In this document: in pieces, positions 30,371-40,842 of the stretch | Position numbering within the stretch: position 1 is the first letter of the stretch | How the letters are laid out: each line of letters begins with the position of its first letter | Assembly: GCF_009938015.1 (NCBI RefSeq) | Contig: NZ_AP021884.1 | Span: 3,226,585-3,290,584, forward strand | Direction: 5' to 3' | Source: Sulfuriferula plumbiphila | GTDB taxonomy: Bacteria; Pseudomonadota; Gammaproteobacteria; Burkholderiales; Sulfuriferulaceae | DNA length: 64,000 nt | Notes under the pieces: generated by a model | The model's database searches: none | The model's input: the letters and a program-made list of their open reading frames with translations, nothing else | What the model was told of the DNA's origin: nothing | Made by a program: the position numbers and the translations under genes

Positions 30371-30985
30371 TCAGGCATCCAGCCAGGACAGGAGATACTG
30401 CCATTGCTCCAGTTCGCGCTCGGCCAGGTACGGCGGCAGGTCAAACAGGGATTTTCCCTCGAAGGCAGCGTTGACGTATAGCTGAGCTTCGCGCAGGTAC
30501 GCCAGTATCGGCATATCCAGCTGTATCATGAACTGCTCGAGTGCCGCGGCAGCGCGAGTGCGCGGCGCCATGCGCATGCCTACCACACCGACAGAAATCT
30601 TGCCTTTGCGCACCGCTTTTTCGGTTTGCAGCACATCCAGAAATTCCTGGCTGGCATTCAAGTCGAACAGTGAAGGCGCAATAGGCACGACCACCCGATT
30701 CACCAGTTTCAGCGCACGTTCAAGATTTTTGCCATGCAGGCCAGCGGGTGAATCAATCACCAGCCAGCCTTCGTGCGTTACATGGTTGTCAGCCTTATCT
30801 GAAAACAGCTTGATAGGCGGCAGCGCTTCGGGTCGTAACGACAGCCAGCCGCTGGCCGATTGTTGGCGATCCATATCCAGCAGGCGCACTGGCTGACCGG
30901 TTGCAGCCAGATAGCCGGCAATGTTGGTCGCCAGCGTCGTTTTACCGCTGCCACCCTTGGGATTGGCGATCAGGATGGTTTTCAT
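30371..30985 (-). CDS. Orphan ParA/MinD-type ATPase
   Basis: 204 residues. The deviant Walker A KGGSGKTTLATNIAG (about residues 10-24) has both lysines of the ParA/MinD group, with DMDRQQSA as switch I and LVIDSPAGL as Walker B. No ParB partner lies next to it, and the protein is short, like the orphan ParA proteins that position cargo such as carboxysomes or chemoreceptor arrays. Its cargo is unknown. It lies six bases beyond the end of ilvD on the same strand and may be cotranscribed with it. Confidence 0.82.
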   Translation of the reverse strand: MKTILIANPKGGSGKTTLATNIAGYLAATGQPVRLLDMDRQQSASGWLSLRPEALPPIKLFSDKADNHVTHEGWLVIDSPAGLHGKNLERALKLVNRVVVPIAPSLFDLNASQEFLDVLQTEKAVRKGKISVGVVGMRMAPRTRAAAALEQFMIQLDMPILAYLREAQLYVNAAFEGKSLFDLPPYLAERELEQWQYLLSWLDA

Positions 30986-30991
30986 TGAGGG

Positions 30992-32863
30992 TCATTGCAC
31001 ATCGATGCGACTGTGCCGTTCCACCTGGCTGACATCGCGCACAGCGCCAGTGGCAGCACTCGTGGTCATCGCCGCATAAGCGCGCAGCGCCACTGACACG
31101 ACCCGGTCACGCTTTAGCGGCTGCCATGCCCTGTCACCCCTGGCGTGCATCGCCGTTCGGCGGCGCGCCAGTTCAGCATCGCTCACGGCCAGGTGGATGC
31201 TGCGATTGGGAATGTCGATTTCTATGCTGTCGCCTTCCTCCACCAGACCGATAGCGCCACCCTCGGCCGCTTCTGGCGACACGTGGCCGATGCTCAAACC
31301 CGAGGTCCCCCCCGAAAACCGTCCATCGGTAATCAACGCGCAGACCTTGCCGAGCCCTTTGGATTTAATGTAGGAAGTCGGATACAGCATTTCCTGCATA
31401 CCAGGGCCGCCCTTGGGGCCTTCATAACGGATCAGGACCACATCACCTGCCTGAACCCGGTCAGCAAGAATCGCTTCCACGGCAGCATCCTGGGATTCAA
31501 AAATCCGCGCCGGCCCGGAAAATTTAAAAATGCTTTCATCCACACCAGCCGTTTTGACGATGCAACCATCCAGCGCCAGATTGCCGTGTAAAACTGCCAG
31601 GCCACCGTCCTGGGAATAAGCATGCGCCTTGTCGCGGATACAGCCGTTGGCGCGGTCCAGGTCGAGATCAGGCCAGCGCCTGTCCTGGCTGAATGCCACC
31701 TGCGTCGGTACGCCGCCCGGCCCGGCACGATAAAACTGATGCACGGTTTCATCCGCAGTCCGTGACACGTCGTATTTTTCCAGCGCCTCAGCCATGGTTT
31801 TGCTGTGCACCGTGGGCAGGTCACGATGCAACAGTCCGGCGCGGTCAAGCTGACCCAGAATAGCCATCACACCGCCGGCGCGGTGCACGTCTTCCATATG
31901 GTATTGCTGCGAGGCAGGCGCCACCTTGCACAGATTGGGCACCTTGCGCGACATGCGGTCGATATCCTTCATGGTAAACGGCACGCCGCCCTCAAAGGCG
32001 GACGCCAGCAGGTGCAGCACTGTATTGGTGGAACCGCCCATGGCGATGTCGAGCGCAATGGCGTTTTCGAATGCCTCAAACGTGGCGATGGAACGCGGCA
32101 GCACCGTATAGTCGTCCTGCTCATAATGACGTTTTGCCAGATCGACAATGAGGCGCCCGGCCTGCAAAAACAATTGTTTGCGGTCTGCATGCGTCGCCAG
32201 AGTGGAGCCGTTGCCAGGCAGCGACAGTCCCAGTGCCTCGGTCAGGCAGTTCATCGAGTTGGCGGTGAACATGCCGGAACACGAGCCGCAGGTGGGGCAG
32301 GCGGAACGCTCCATGATCATCACGTCCTCATCCGAGGCGCGCGCATCGGCAGCGGATACCATCGCATCCACCAGGTCGAGCTTGACGACCTTGCCGCGGA
32401 TGGTAACCTTGCCGGACTCCATCGGCCCGCCGGACACGAACACCACCGGGATATTAAGCCGCATTGCCGCCATCAGCATGCCGGGAGTAATCTTGTCGCA
32501 ATTGGAAATGCACACCAGCGCGTCGGCACAGTGCGCGTTGACCATGTACTCCACCGAATCGGCAATCAATTCGCGCGACGGCAATGAATACAGCATGCCC
32601 CCGTGCCCCATGGCGATACCGTCGTCCACGGCGATGGTGTTGAATTCCTTGGCCACACCGCCGGCGGCTTCGACCTCGCGCGCCACCAGCTGCCCCATGT
32701 CTTTCAGGTGCACGTGGCCGGGTACAAACTGGGTAAACGAGTTGGCGATGGCGATGATGGGCTTGTCGAAATCGCCATCCTGCATGCCGGTGGCGCGCCA
32801 CAGGGCGCGGGCACCGGCCATGTTGCGTCCGTGGGTGGTGGTATGGGAGCGGTAGACGGGCAT
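30992..32863 (-). CDS. ilvD: Dihydroxy-acid dehydratase
   Basis: 623 residues from [21 protein letters not shown], close to the E. coli length. Fe-S cluster cysteines are in [11 protein letters not shown] and [17 protein letters not shown], and the [12 protein letters not shown] block and [15 protein letters not shown] complete the family core. The enzyme makes the 2-keto acids of valine and isoleucine, consistent with branched-chain uptake genes nearby. The ATG at 32863 follows AGGTTAACC. Upstream in-frame codons belong to the divergent lgt region. Confidence 0.95.
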   Translation of the reverse strand: MPVYRSHTTTHGRNMAGARALWRATGMQDGDFDKPIIAIANSFTQFVPGHVHLKDMGQLVAREVEAAGGVAKEFNTIAVDDGIAMGHGGMLYSLPSRELIADSVEYMVNAHCADALVCISNCDKITPGMLMAAMRLNIPVVFVSGGPMESGKVTIRGKVVKLDLVDAMVSAADARASDEDVMIMERSACPTCGSCSGMFTANSMNCLTEALGLSLPGNGSTLATHADRKQLFLQAGRLIVDLAKRHYEQDDYTVLPRSIATFEAFENAIALDIAMGGSTNTVLHLLASAFEGGVPFTMKDIDRMSRKVPNLCKVAPASQQYHMEDVHRAGGVMAILGQLDRAGLLHRDLPTVHSKTMAEALEKYDVSRTADETVHQFYRAGPGGVPTQVAFSQDRRWPDLDLDRANGCIRDKAHAYSQDGGLAVLHGNLALDGCIVKTAGVDESIFKFSGPARIFESQDAAVEAILADRVQAGDVVLIRYEGPKGGPGMQEMLYPTSYIKSKGLGKVCALITDGRFSGGTSGLSIGHVSPEAAEGGAIGLVEEGDSIEIDIPNRSIHLAVSDAELARRRTAMHARGDRAWQPLKRDRVVSVALRAYAAMTTSAATGAVRDVSQVERHSRIDVQ

Positions 32864-32924
32864 GGTTAACCTCTGATTAGTGCGATAATACGGAATTGCC
32901 AATTTTATCCCATTACCGCGCACT

Positions 32925-33707
32925 ATGCTGATCCATCCCCAGTTCGACCCCGTCGCCCTCTCCATCGGGCCGCTCGCCATTCGCTGGTACGGCTTGATGT
33001 ATCTGACCGCATTCATGCTGGTACTGGTGCTCGGGCGCTGGCGCATCAGGCAACATCCGGACTCTGGCTGGACCACCAGGAATCTGGATGACGTATTGTT
33101 TTATGGCGTACTCGGTACCGTCCTCGGCGGCCGGCTCGGGTACGTGCTGTTTTACAAGTTCAGCTATTACCTTGCGCATCCGATCGAAATTTTTTATGTA
33201 TGGGAAGGCGGCATGTCATTTCATGGCGGCTTTCTCGGCGTGATCTTTGCCATGTGGTTATTCTCGCGGCGCACAGGCAAGCCCTGGCTCGCCATCACCG
33301 ACTTTATTGCACCGCTGGTGCCGCTCGGGCTGGGCGCAGGGCGCATCGGCAATTTTATCAATGGCGAATTGTGGGGACGGCCTACCGACCTACCGTGGGC
33401 AATGATCTTTCCCGCCGTGGACAATGTGCCACGCCACCCCTCGGAACTGTACGAATTCGGTCTGGAGGGCATCGTGCTGTTTGCCATCGTGTGGCTATAT
33501 TCCGCCCGGCCGCGTCCGATGGGCGCGGTGTCGGGGCTGTTTCTGACTGGCTATGGCCTGTTCCGCTTTCTGGTCGAATTCACGCGCGAGCCGGATGATT
33601 TTCTCGGCCTGCTCAGCCTGGGACTCAGCATGGGACAATGGCTGTCGCTGCCGATGATCGTGGCTGGCGTGGCGATGATGACATGGGCGTACCGTCGCCA
33701 ATCTTGA
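32925..33707 (+). CDS. lgt: Prolipoprotein diacylglyceryl transferase
   Basis: 260 residues, about seven transmembrane helices. The Lgt signature is [24 protein letters not shown] (about residues 138-161) and [12 protein letters not shown] carries the family HPxxLYE motif. It attaches diacylglycerol from phosphatidylglycerol to the lipobox cysteine of prolipoproteins. Divergent from ilvD. Confidence 0.95.
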   Translation: MLIHPQFDPVALSIGPLAIRWYGLMYLTAFMLVLVLGRWRIRQHPDSGWTTRNLDDVLFYGVLGTVLGGRLGYVLFYKFSYYLAHPIEIFYVWEGGMSFHGGFLGVIFAMWLFSRRTGKPWLAITDFIAPLVPLGLGAGRIGNFINGELWGRPTDLPWAMIFPAVDNVPRHPSELYEFGLEGIVLFAIVWLYSARPRPMGAVSGLFLTGYGLFRFLVEFTREPDDFLGLLSLGLSMGQWLSLPMIVAGVAMMTWAYRRQS

Positions 33708-33752
33708 CAGGACAAGGGCATAACCCGGATAATTCCGCGCTTTGCTTCATGG

Positions 33753-33829
33753 GGTGATGTAGCTCAGATGGTTAGAGCGATGGATTCATAACCCATAGGT
33801 CGGCGGTTCGACTCCGCCCATCACCACCA
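33753..33829 (+). tRNA. tRNA-Met (CAT), elongator
   Basis: GGTGATG pairs with CATCACC as a 7-bp acceptor stem, followed by A and an encoded CCA. The D arm is AGCTCAGATGGTTAGAGCG, the anticodon loop TTCATAA with anticodon CAT, and the T arm GGCGG-TTCGACT-CCGCC. Pairing of position 1 with 72 (G-C) argues against an initiator tRNA; a lysidine-type tRNA-Ile with CAT is less likely. Confidence 0.95.
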
Positions 33830-33873
33830 CCCGATTTCTTCGCCCTCAGTCTGATAACTGCCCGGCGCTCATT

Positions 33874-35199
33874 GTGAAAAAAGTTTTCATCAAAACTTTC
33901 GGCTGCCAGATGAACGAGTACGACTCGGACAAGATGGCCGACGTGCTGCGCGCGTCTGACGGACTTACCCCCACTGATAGCCCGGCTGATGCGGACGTCA
34001 TTCTGTTCAACACCTGCTCGGTGCGCGAGAAAGCGCAGGAAAAAGTGTTTTCCGACCTGGGGCGGGTACGCGAACTCAAGGACGCCAATCCCGATCTGAT
34101 TATCGGCGTAGGCGGCTGCGTGGCAAGTCAGGAAGGCGTCGCCATCGTTGCCCGCGCACCCTATGTAGACGTGGTGTTCGGACCGCAAACTCTGCACCGC
34201 CTGCCGGCGTTAATTGCACAAAGGCGCGCCACCGGGCAGCCCCAGGTGGACATCTCGTTTCCCGAAATCGAAAAATTCGACCACCTGCCTGCCGCCAGGG
34301 CGGATGGCGCGGCAGCCTTTGTTTCCATCATGGAAGGATGCTCCAAATACTGTTCGTTTTGCGTGGTGCCCTACACCCGGGGTGAAGAAGTATCGCGCCC
34401 GTTTGACGATATCCTGGCCGAAGTCGCCGGGCTGGCAGACCAGGGCGTGAAAGAAGTCAACCTGCTGGGGCAGAATGTGAACGCCTACCGGGGTGCGATG
34501 GGAGATGGCGACATGGCCGATTTCGCCCTGCTGCTCGAATACGTGCATGACATCCCCGGTATCGAGCGCATCCGTTATACCACCAGCCATCCGCGCGAAT
34601 TCACCGCGCGCCTGATCGAGGCCTACACGCGTCTGCCCAAGCTGGTTTCGCATCTGCACCTGCCGGTACAGGCCGGTTCCGACCGCATCCTGGCGGCAAT
34701 GAAACGGGGTTACACCGTATTGGAATATAAATCCATCATCCGCCGCTTGCGCCAGGCGCGGCCGGACATTGCGCTGTCATCAGATTTCATCATCGGCTTT
34801 CCGGGTGAGACCGACACCGATTTCGAGGCCACGATGCAATTGATTGAGGATGTGGGTTTCGATAGCTCGTTCAGCTTCATCTATAGCAAACGTCCCGGCA
34901 CTCCGGCTGCCGAGCTGTTTGATGATGTGCCGCACGCCGTCAAACAGGCGCGCCTGGTGCAGTTGCAACAGCGTATTGAAGCCAATGCGCAGGCCATCAG
35001 CCAGCGTATGGTGGGCAGCCGCCAGCGCGTGCTGGTGGATCGCGTGTCCAAAAAGAATGCCAGCGAACTGGCCGGACGCACCGACAACAATCGCGTGGTC
35101 AATTTCCTGGGTCATCCGCGTCTGATCGGCCATTTTGTCGACGTCGTCATCAGCCGCGCGGAACCACACTCGCTACGCGGCGAAATGGTTGCAAATTAA
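33874..35199 (+). CDS. miaB: tRNA-2-methylthio-N6-dimethylallyladenosine synthase
   Basis: 441 residues with a GTG start. The N-terminal MTTase domain ([14 protein letters not shown]) supplies three cysteines for the auxiliary 4Fe-4S cluster; the radical-SAM motif is CSKYCSFC in [18 protein letters not shown]; a TRAM domain closes the protein ([20 protein letters not shown]). It adds the methylthio group to i6A37 of tRNAs. The conserved miaB-ybeZ-ybeY-corC order follows. Confidence 0.95.
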   Translation: MKKVFIKTFGCQMNEYDSDKMADVLRASDGLTPTDSPADADVILFNTCSVREKAQEKVFSDLGRVRELKDANPDLIIGVGGCVASQEGVAIVARAPYVDVVFGPQTLHRLPALIAQRRATGQPQVDISFPEIEKFDHLPAARADGAAAFVSIMEGCSKYCSFCVVPYTRGEEVSRPFDDILAEVAGLADQGVKEVNLLGQNVNAYRGAMGDGDMADFALLLEYVHDIPGIERIRYTTSHPREFTARLIEAYTRLPKLVSHLHLPVQAGSDRILAAMKRGYTVLEYKSIIRRLRQARPDIALSSDFIIGFPGETDTDFEATMQLIEDVGFDSSFSFIYSKRPGTPAAELFDDVPHAVKQARLVQLQQRIEANAQAISQRMVGSRQRVLVDRVSKKNASELAGRTDNNRVVNFLGHPRLIGHFVDVVISRAEPHSLRGEMVAN

Positions 35200-36140
35200 T
35201 GGAAATCGCCTTCGCTCCCGTAGACAACACCCGGCTGGCCAATCTGTGCGGCGTACTGGAAGAAAACCTGCGCCAGATCGAAACCGGTTTGGACGTGCTC
35301 ATCACGCGTCGTGGCGAGCACTTTCGCATTACCGGAAAAACAAGCCGGACGCGGCTTGCCGCCCAGTTGATGGAAGCATTCTACCGCAAGGCAGGCGAGC
35401 CAATCAGCGTGGATGATATCCAGCTGGCATTAGTCGAAGTCGCACACCACAGCACTACCAGCCCGGCGCCAGACAGCATACCGGTGTTGATGACACGGCG
35501 CGCCGATCTCAGAGGTCGCACCCCGCGTCAGACCGAATACCTCACCCAAATCCAGGCGCATGACATCACCTTTGGCGTCGGGCCCGCAGGAACCGGCAAG
35601 ACATATCTCGCCGTTGCCAGTGCGGTGGATGCCCTGGAGCGCGACACCGTCAAACGTATTGTACTGACACGCCCGGCGGTCGAGGCGGGCGAGCGTCTTG
35701 GTTTCCTGCCTGGGGATCTGGCGCAGAAGATAGACCCGTACTTGCGCCCGTTGTACGATGCGCTTTATGATTTGCTGGGCTATGACAAAGTGGGCAAGCT
35801 GTTCGAACGCAACACCATCGAAATCGCACCACTGGCCTACATGCGTGGACGCACCTTGAACCAGGCCTTCATTATCCTGGACGAAGCGCAGAATACCACC
35901 CCAGAACAAATGAAAATGTTCCTCACCCGTATTGGTTTTGGCTCCAAGGCTGTCATCACTGGTGACGTGACCCAGGTCGATCTGGCGCGCCATCAGAAAA
36001 GCGGCCTGGTGGACGCCTGCGAAGTGCTGCACGATGTGCGCGGCATTGCCTTCACCCAGTTTCTGTCGGAAGACGTCGTGCGCCACCCGCTGGTTGCGCG
36101 CATCGTCAACGCCTATGAAAAGCGTGACCAAGCGCGCTGA
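35199..36140 (+). CDS. ybeZ: PhoH-family ATPase YbeZ
   Basis: 313 residues. Walker [12 protein letters not shown] (about residue 128) and Walker [10 protein letters not shown] (about residue 224) sit in a PhoH fold; an N-terminal KH-like segment precedes it. The ATG overlaps the miaB stop (TAATG). YbeZ interacts with YbeY in ribosome RNA processing in E. coli. The link of PhoH to phosphate is historical. Confidence 0.93.
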   Translation: MEIAFAPVDNTRLANLCGVLEENLRQIETGLDVLITRRGEHFRITGKTSRTRLAAQLMEAFYRKAGEPISVDDIQLALVEVAHHSTTSPAPDSIPVLMTRRADLRGRTPRQTEYLTQIQAHDITFGVGPAGTGKTYLAVASAVDALERDTVKRIVLTRPAVEAGERLGFLPGDLAQKIDPYLRPLYDALYDLLGYDKVGKLFERNTIEIAPLAYMRGRTLNQAFIILDEAQNTTPEQMKMFLTRIGFGSKAVITGDVTQVDLARHQKSGLVDACEVLHDVRGIAFTQFLSEDVVRHPLVARIVNAYEKRDQAR

Positions 36141-36612
36141 ACCCTCGCCCCGAAGTAGACCGGCGCGGCCGCGTCTTACGCTATCCGTGCAACGCGCGGT
36201 ACGCGCAACCGATGCGCCCAGCCGCGCCCAGATCATGCGTTTTGCGCGTGCCGCACTGGAACGCGATGCCGAAATCACCATCCGTCTGGTCAATGAGCAG
36301 GAAGGCCATGCACTCAACCGCGACTACCGTGGCCGCGACTATGCCACCAACGTTTTGTCATTCGTGTATGCCTCAGCCCCGGTGGTCAGTGGCGACCTGG
36401 TTCTGTGTGCTCCTGTAGTGAGTCGTGAAGCACTGCAGCAAGGCAAATCGGCTATCGCCCATTATGCGCACCTGATCGTCCACGGCGTACTGCACCTGCA
36501 CGGCCTGGATCACGAAAACGATGACGATGCACAGGCCATGGAAGCGCGCGAGACGGAAATCATCACCGCGCTGGGCTTTGCCGATCCTTATGTAGAAATG
36601 GAGCAGATTTAA
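36115..36612 (+). CDS. ybeY: Endoribonuclease YbeY (rRNA maturation factor)
   Basis: About 165 residues. The zinc motif H-x3-H-x5-H is seen as [11 protein letters not shown] near residue 124. [18 protein letters not shown] is the family core. It is needed for 16S rRNA 3'-end maturation and ribosome quality control. The start is placed at the ATG at 36115, overlapping ybeZ; a GTG three codons later is possible. Its N-terminus is basic ([19 protein letters not shown]). Confidence 0.92.
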   Translation: MKSVTKRAEPSPRSRPARPRLTLSVQRAVRATDAPSRAQIMRFARAALERDAEITIRLVNEQEGHALNRDYRGRDYATNVLSFVYASAPVVSGDLVLCAPVVSREALQQGKSAIAHYAHLIVHGVLHLHGLDHENDDDAQAMEARETEIITALGFADPYVEMEQI

Positions 36613-36613
36613 C

Positions 36614-37441
36614 ATGGAAGAACCCGCCAAATCCAGCTGGCTAGAGCGCCTCGGCGCATTCCTCTCACGCGAGCCGGAAAGCCGTGGCGAACTGGTGGAA
36701 ATACTGCACAGCGCCTATCAGCACAACCTGTTCGACGCCGATGCCTTGTCCATGATCGAAGGCGTGCTGCAGGTATCGGAAATCCAGGTACGCGACATCA
36801 TGATCCCGCGCGCGCAGATGGATATGGTGGACATTAACGATACTCCCGAGCAATTCATTCCGTACGTCATCGAAACCGCGCACTCGCGTTTTCCGGTAAT
36901 TGATAAAAATAAGGATGACGTCATCGGCATTCTGCTCGCCAAGGACTTGTTGCGCTATAACGCGGGCGAAGAATTCAACGTGCGCGAGATGCTGCGCCCG
37001 GCAGTGTTCATCCCGGAATCCAAGCGTCTTAACGTGCTACTCAAGGAATTTCGTGCCAGCCGCAACCATATCGCCATCGTCGTTGATGAATACGGTGGCG
37101 TCGCCGGGCTGGTCACCATTGAAGACGTGCTCGAGCAAATCGTCGGCGACATCGAGGACGAATACGATTTCGACGAAACCGAAGACAATGTCATCCGGGA
37201 CAAGGCCGGGCGCTATCGGGTTAAGGCCGTTACCGAAATTGCCGATTTCAACACCGTGCTGGGTACGCAGTTTTCCGACGAGGAATTCGATACCGTCGGC
37301 GGCCTGGTAGTGAGCCGGTTCGGCCACCTGCCCAAACGCGGCGATGAAATCGAATTCGACGGCCTCAAGTTTCATGTGCTGCGTGCAGACAGCCGGCGGT
37401 TGCATACGCTGCTGGTTGAAAAATCAGCCGACGGCGCCTAA
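36614..37441 (+). CDS. corC: CorC/YbeX transporter-associated CBS protein
   Basis: 275 residues. Two CBS domains (about 55-180) are seen, beginning at VRDIMIPRAQMDMVDI, with HIAIVVDEYGGVAGLVTIEDVLEQIVGDIEDEYD in the second. A C-terminal CorC/HlyC transporter-associated domain (RYRVKAVTEIADFN to the end) follows. E. coli CorC is linked to magnesium/cobalt resistance; the molecular role is not fixed. It follows ybeY after one base. Confidence 0.92.
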   Translation: MEEPAKSSWLERLGAFLSREPESRGELVEILHSAYQHNLFDADALSMIEGVLQVSEIQVRDIMIPRAQMDMVDINDTPEQFIPYVIETAHSRFPVIDKNKDDVIGILLAKDLLRYNAGEEFNVREMLRPAVFIPESKRLNVLLKEFRASRNHIAIVVDEYGGVAGLVTIEDVLEQIVGDIEDEYDFDETEDNVIRDKAGRYRVKAVTEIADFNTVLGTQFSDEEFDTVGGLVVSRFGHLPKRGDEIEFDGLKFHVLRADSRRLHTLLVEKSADGA

Positions 37442-37457
37442 TGTGCTGCGTTGGCGG

Positions 37458-38102
37458 CTATTTCGATGAAATGGTAGAGACATAAGCGGCTACAGCCCTA
37501 ATCTCCTCCGGCTTGAGATTGTGGGCGACCACCTTCATGGCTGCTGCATCGGAGCGCTCCTCGGTCCGCTGAAACACATTCAGTTGCCTGACGATATAGT
37601 CGGCATGCTGTCCTGCAATGCGCGGGAACTGCCCGCTGCCGGCATCTTCTGCGCCATGGCAGGCCAGGCAGGCCGGAACACCCTCGCTGGAGATGCCGTT
37701 AGCGAAAATTGCCCTGCCTTGGTTCTCCAGTTTGGTATTTCCCGGCGTGTCTGAAACAGGCTTCTGCGCGGCATAATAGGCGGCCAGCTCCCTGATCTGC
37801 GCGTCTGTCAGGCTCCTGGAGATGCCCCACATATACTCGTATCCTGCCGGATCCAGGCGGTTGTGACTCCTGAATTCCTTCAACTCCGAGATCAAGTACC
37901 ATTCCTGCTGTCCGGCCAGCCGGGGGAAGGTGGGGTTGATCGAATTGCCGGTGACGCCATGGCAATCCGAGCACACCTGCTCGGCCAGCGTCTTGCCGGG
38001 TACGCCGGGGTCGCCCAGATTGCGGGAAGAATTTTTCGTCGTCGTGCAGCCTGTGCCGATAGCGGCCAGCACCAGTACTAGCGTAATTGTGGCAGTTTTC
38101 AT
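37458..38102 (-). CDS. Diheme cytochrome c, c4-like
   Basis: 214 residues with two haem motifs: CSDCH (about residue 44) and CLACH (about residue 146), one per domain, the tandem layout of cytochrome c4. The signal region (MKTATITLVLVLAAIGTGC) could be a lipoprotein signal; the -3 residue is not a typical one, so a soluble form is also possible. Met ligands are likely in GYEYMWGIS and DAAAMKVVAHN. It lies 84 bases downstream of the Cyc2-like gene in the same direction, so it may accept electrons from it. Confidence 0.88.
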   Translation of the reverse strand: MKTATITLVLVLAAIGTGCTTTKNSSRNLGDPGVPGKTLAEQVCSDCHGVTGNSINPTFPRLAGQQEWYLISELKEFRSHNRLDPAGYEYMWGISRSLTDAQIRELAAYYAAQKPVSDTPGNTKLENQGRAIFANGISSEGVPACLACHGAEDAGSGQFPRIAGQHADYIVRQLNVFQRTEERSDAAAMKVVAHNLKPEEIRAVAAYVSTISSK

Positions 38103-38186
38103 TGTTCAGCCTCCGCATATTCCATCATTCATGCCGGGCGTGCACCGTCAAGACGACGCACGCACCAAGTCATTGAAACCGGCTTG

Positions 38187-39488
38187 TCAGTACGCGCCCC
38201 ATACATAGAAGAAAAGCGTGTTGTTGTCACTGGCTTTCGGGTTAGGCGCTGCGCTGTCCGCGTTGAACATGGTGTATTGCACGCCGGTCCGCACATATTG
38301 CACCGGCATCCAGAATATCTCGGGTGTCCAGCCACGCGTTCCGGTCCGGGAGACGGGTGGATTCTGTGAGGCGAAGAAGCCATTTGCATTCGAGCTATTG
38401 CTGACATCGAAATAGGAGAGGGTGGCGCCGTACTTTGCCTGATAGATGAAGGATGCCTTGGCCCTCAGGGAATTGACCGTGTCGGACAGCAGCCCTGCCG
38501 TTGCGGGGTCGATGTTTTCATGGATGCGGGTGAGCGTCGCGGTGACCGTATACGGGTCGAGCAGATACTGGTACTGGAAGTCGATGCTATTGTCACGGTA
38601 GCGGTCGGTTGGTCCGGAGTGGCTGGTCGGATCCGTGTATTGATGGACGTCCAGGCGAGACAGGCCGATCATCGCATTGTGGGGGCCCCATTCGTGCGTC
38701 AGCGCCAGCCGCAAATAGGGATTGGTCCCCTTGATGTTGATCTGGCCACCATTACCCTGGGTCATGAAGGAAAAGATGCCATCGCCGGTGCGGTAGCCGG
38801 TGAGTTCCGCATACACCGTCTTGTTCCAGTAGGCATAGGCGCCGATTCCCGCCACTTGCTGGGCGAGACCGCCGTCAAGCATCGGGGTGAGCGCGCCCCC
38901 TGCTGCGGTGCTGCCGGGCACCACGCCGTAGCCCCAGGCCGGGGTGCTGTTCCACACGTCCTGCACGCCGGGGTTGTTGTGCAGGGTGAGGCCGTAGATC
39001 AGATCCTGCTTGTCGTTGATGAAGTGGTCGACGTAACGCAGATCCAGGTTGTCTGAACCGGTATGCCCCGCGTAACCGGTATCACCGGCGTAATTGTTAT
39101 AGGTGATCTGCATGAACCCGCCCGTTGTGTCGGAAATTTTTCCTGCAATGAACAGGCTGGCGGTGCTGAATATGGGCTTTCCGTCCTGTGCGTGTCCGGT
39201 AGCGGCGGGATCATTGACCTTCACTTTGTTGGCGGTCAGCACGGCCATCATCGAAAGCGGCAGCGCACGTTGCCCGATGGTATAGCCGGTAAGCTTGAAC
39301 AAGCGCCCGTAAGGGGTAAGTTCGGGAAATTGTCCGCCGGCATGACAGGCGACGCAGTTTTGCCCGGTCTGTCGAGCGAAAGCAGGTACGGCATCTGCGT
39401 TGACTGAAGTGAACGACAGAATCGATACAACTAACCAGGTGGCAACCTGGTCGATCCTGCAAGCTTTCATCAGCAATTGCCGCAACAT
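38187..39488 (-). CDS. Cyc2-like fused monohaem cytochrome-porin
   Basis: 433 residues. A signal peptide (WLVVSILSFTSVNADA) is followed by one haem motif, CVACH, in VPAFARQTGQNCVACH and then FPELTPYGRLFKLTGY. This context matches the N-terminus of Cyc2, the outer-membrane iron oxidase of Fe(II)-oxidising bacteria. The remaining 370 residues alternate polar and aromatic residues with short turns, as in a beta-barrel, and end in the aromatic-rich NTLFFYVWGAY. Cyc2-type proteins place the haem in the barrel lumen to pull electrons across the outer membrane. Iron as substrate is an inference. AAGGGGA precedes the ATG at 39488. Confidence 0.75.
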   Translation of the reverse strand: MLRQLLMKACRIDQVATWLVVSILSFTSVNADAVPAFARQTGQNCVACHAGGQFPELTPYGRLFKLTGYTIGQRALPLSMMAVLTANKVKVNDPAATGHAQDGKPIFSTASLFIAGKISDTTGGFMQITYNNYAGDTGYAGHTGSDNLDLRYVDHFINDKQDLIYGLTLHNNPGVQDVWNSTPAWGYGVVPGSTAAGGALTPMLDGGLAQQVAGIGAYAYWNKTVYAELTGYRTGDGIFSFMTQGNGGQINIKGTNPYLRLALTHEWGPHNAMIGLSRLDVHQYTDPTSHSGPTDRYRDNSIDFQYQYLLDPYTVTATLTRIHENIDPATAGLLSDTVNSLRAKASFIYQAKYGATLSYFDVSNSSNANGFFASQNPPVSRTGTRGWTPEIFWMPVQYVRTGVQYTMFNADSAAPNPKASDNNTLFFYVWGAY

Positions 39489-39571
39489 GATTTTCCCCTT
39501 ATCCCATAACTTAAAAAACGAACAATTGCTTTACCACGATGGCAAATAACCATACTAATAGTGTGGAATAT

Positions 39572-39586
39572 ATCCTGTCTCAGGAT
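39572..39586. promoter_or_regulatory. Inverted repeat upstream of the Cyc2-like gene
   Basis: A perfect ATCCTG-N3-CAGGAT lies about 85 bases upstream of the ATG at 39488 in an AT-rich leader. It is of operator size. No confident -10/-35 pair could be placed around it, so its role is a guess. Confidence 0.3.
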
Positions 39587-39672
39587 TAAAGCCAAGGTCA
39601 AACAATTTATTGTTATTGATTGAACGCGTGCTTGAGGCCGATCAGGCAATGCGCGCGGTCTTGAAAAGAAGA

Positions 39673-39718
39673 CACCCCAATAGAAAAGGCAGCCTAAGCT
39701 GCCTTTTCTATTGGGGTG
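39673..39718. terminator. Terminator downstream of fba
   Basis: A perfect 20-bp stem (39673-39692 and 39699-39718) with a 6-nt loop, its core AGAAAAGGCAG / CTGCCTTTTCT. It lies 11 bases beyond the stop of fba on the minus strand. The stem is unusually long and symmetrical. Confidence 0.8.
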
Positions 39719-39729
39719 CGGACCGAAAA

Positions 39730-40794
39730 TTATTTGATAATCGCGGCCAGCTCGCCCTTGGCGTATTTCGCAGCCATTTTTTCCAGATCAACCGGCTTGA
39801 TCCTGGCTGCCTGGCCTGCGCTGCCGAAGGCTTCGTAGCGCGCTTTACAGATCGACTTCATGGCCTTGGTGGAGGCAATCAGGAATTTGCGTGGATCGAA
39901 CTCCTTCTTGTTTTCCGCCAGGAACTTGCGCACTGCGCCAGTGGATGCCATGCGCAGGTCGGTGTCGATATTGACCTTGCGTACGCCATGCTTGATGCCT
40001 TCGATGATTTCTTCCACCGGCACACCATAGGTTTCGCCCATGTCACCGCCGAAGTCATTGATAATCTTCAGCCATTCCTGCGGCACCGAAGAAGAACCGT
40101 GCATCACCAGGTGGGTGTTGGGAATGCGCGCGTGGATTTCCTTGATGCGGCCGATGGCGAGGATGTCGCCGGTGGGCGGACGGGTGAACTTGTAGGCGCC
40201 GTGGGACGTGCCAATAGCGATAGCCAGCGCATCCACGCCGGTTTTCTTGACGAAATCGGCGGCTTCTTCCGGATCGGTCAGCAACTGGGAATGATCCAGC
40301 ATGCCCTCAGCGCCGACACCGTCCTCCTCGCCGGCCATGCCTGTTTCCAGCGAACCCAGACAGCCCAGTTCACCTTCCACGGAAACACCCACGGCATGGG
40401 CGATATCGACTACCTTGCGGGTGATTTCCACATTGTATTCGTAGCTGGCCGGGGTCTTGGCATCTTCCTGCAGGGAGCCGTCCATCATCACCGAAGAGAA
40501 GCCGTCGGTGATGGAACGAATACACACCGGGGCGCTGGCGCCGTGGTCCTGGTGCATGACAACAGGAATATGCGGGTAGGCTTCAACCGCGGCGGTGATC
40601 AAATGGCGCAGAAAGCTGGCGCCTGCGTATTTGCGCGCACCTGCAGAGGCCTGCATGATGACCGGGCTGCCACATTCATCGGCGGCTTCCATAATGGCCT
40701 GGACTTGCTCCAGGTTGTTGACGTTGAACGCGGGCAGACCGTAGCCGTTTTCAGCGGCGTGGTCCAGCAGTTGGCGCAGGGATACGAGTGCCAT
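39730..40794 (-). CDS. fba: Fructose-bisphosphate aldolase class II, Calvin-cycle type
   Basis: 354 residues. The zinc and catalytic motif is [10 protein letters not shown] (HxDH), with GTSHGAYK and HGSSSVP supplying the other ligands. The length and the HQDHGA form match the CbbA group. It cleaves or forms fructose-1,6-bisphosphate, and in autotrophs also sedoheptulose-1,7-bisphosphate. It is the last gene of tkt-gap-pgk-pyk-fba and is followed by a strong terminator. Confidence 0.95.
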   Translation of the reverse strand: MALVSLRQLLDHAAENGYGLPAFNVNNLEQVQAIMEAADECGSPVIMQASAGARKYAGASFLRHLITAAVEAYPHIPVVMHQDHGASAPVCIRSITDGFSSVMMDGSLQEDAKTPASYEYNVEITRKVVDIAHAVGVSVEGELGCLGSLETGMAGEEDGVGAEGMLDHSQLLTDPEEAADFVKKTGVDALAIAIGTSHGAYKFTRPPTGDILAIGRIKEIHARIPNTHLVMHGSSSVPQEWLKIINDFGGDMGETYGVPVEEIIEGIKHGVRKVNIDTDLRMASTGAVRKFLAENKKEFDPRKFLIASTKAMKSICKARYEAFGSAGQAARIKPVDLEKMAAKYAKGELAAIIK

Positions 40795-40842
40795 GATTTT
40801 CTCCTTGGTTAATAATAAATAGATTTCAAATCCTGAAAAACC

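Noticed and set aside
39610-40812. 400-codon open frame antisense to fba
   Set aside because: Spans the fba terminator and mirrors fba; Phe/His/Gly-rich with no domain.
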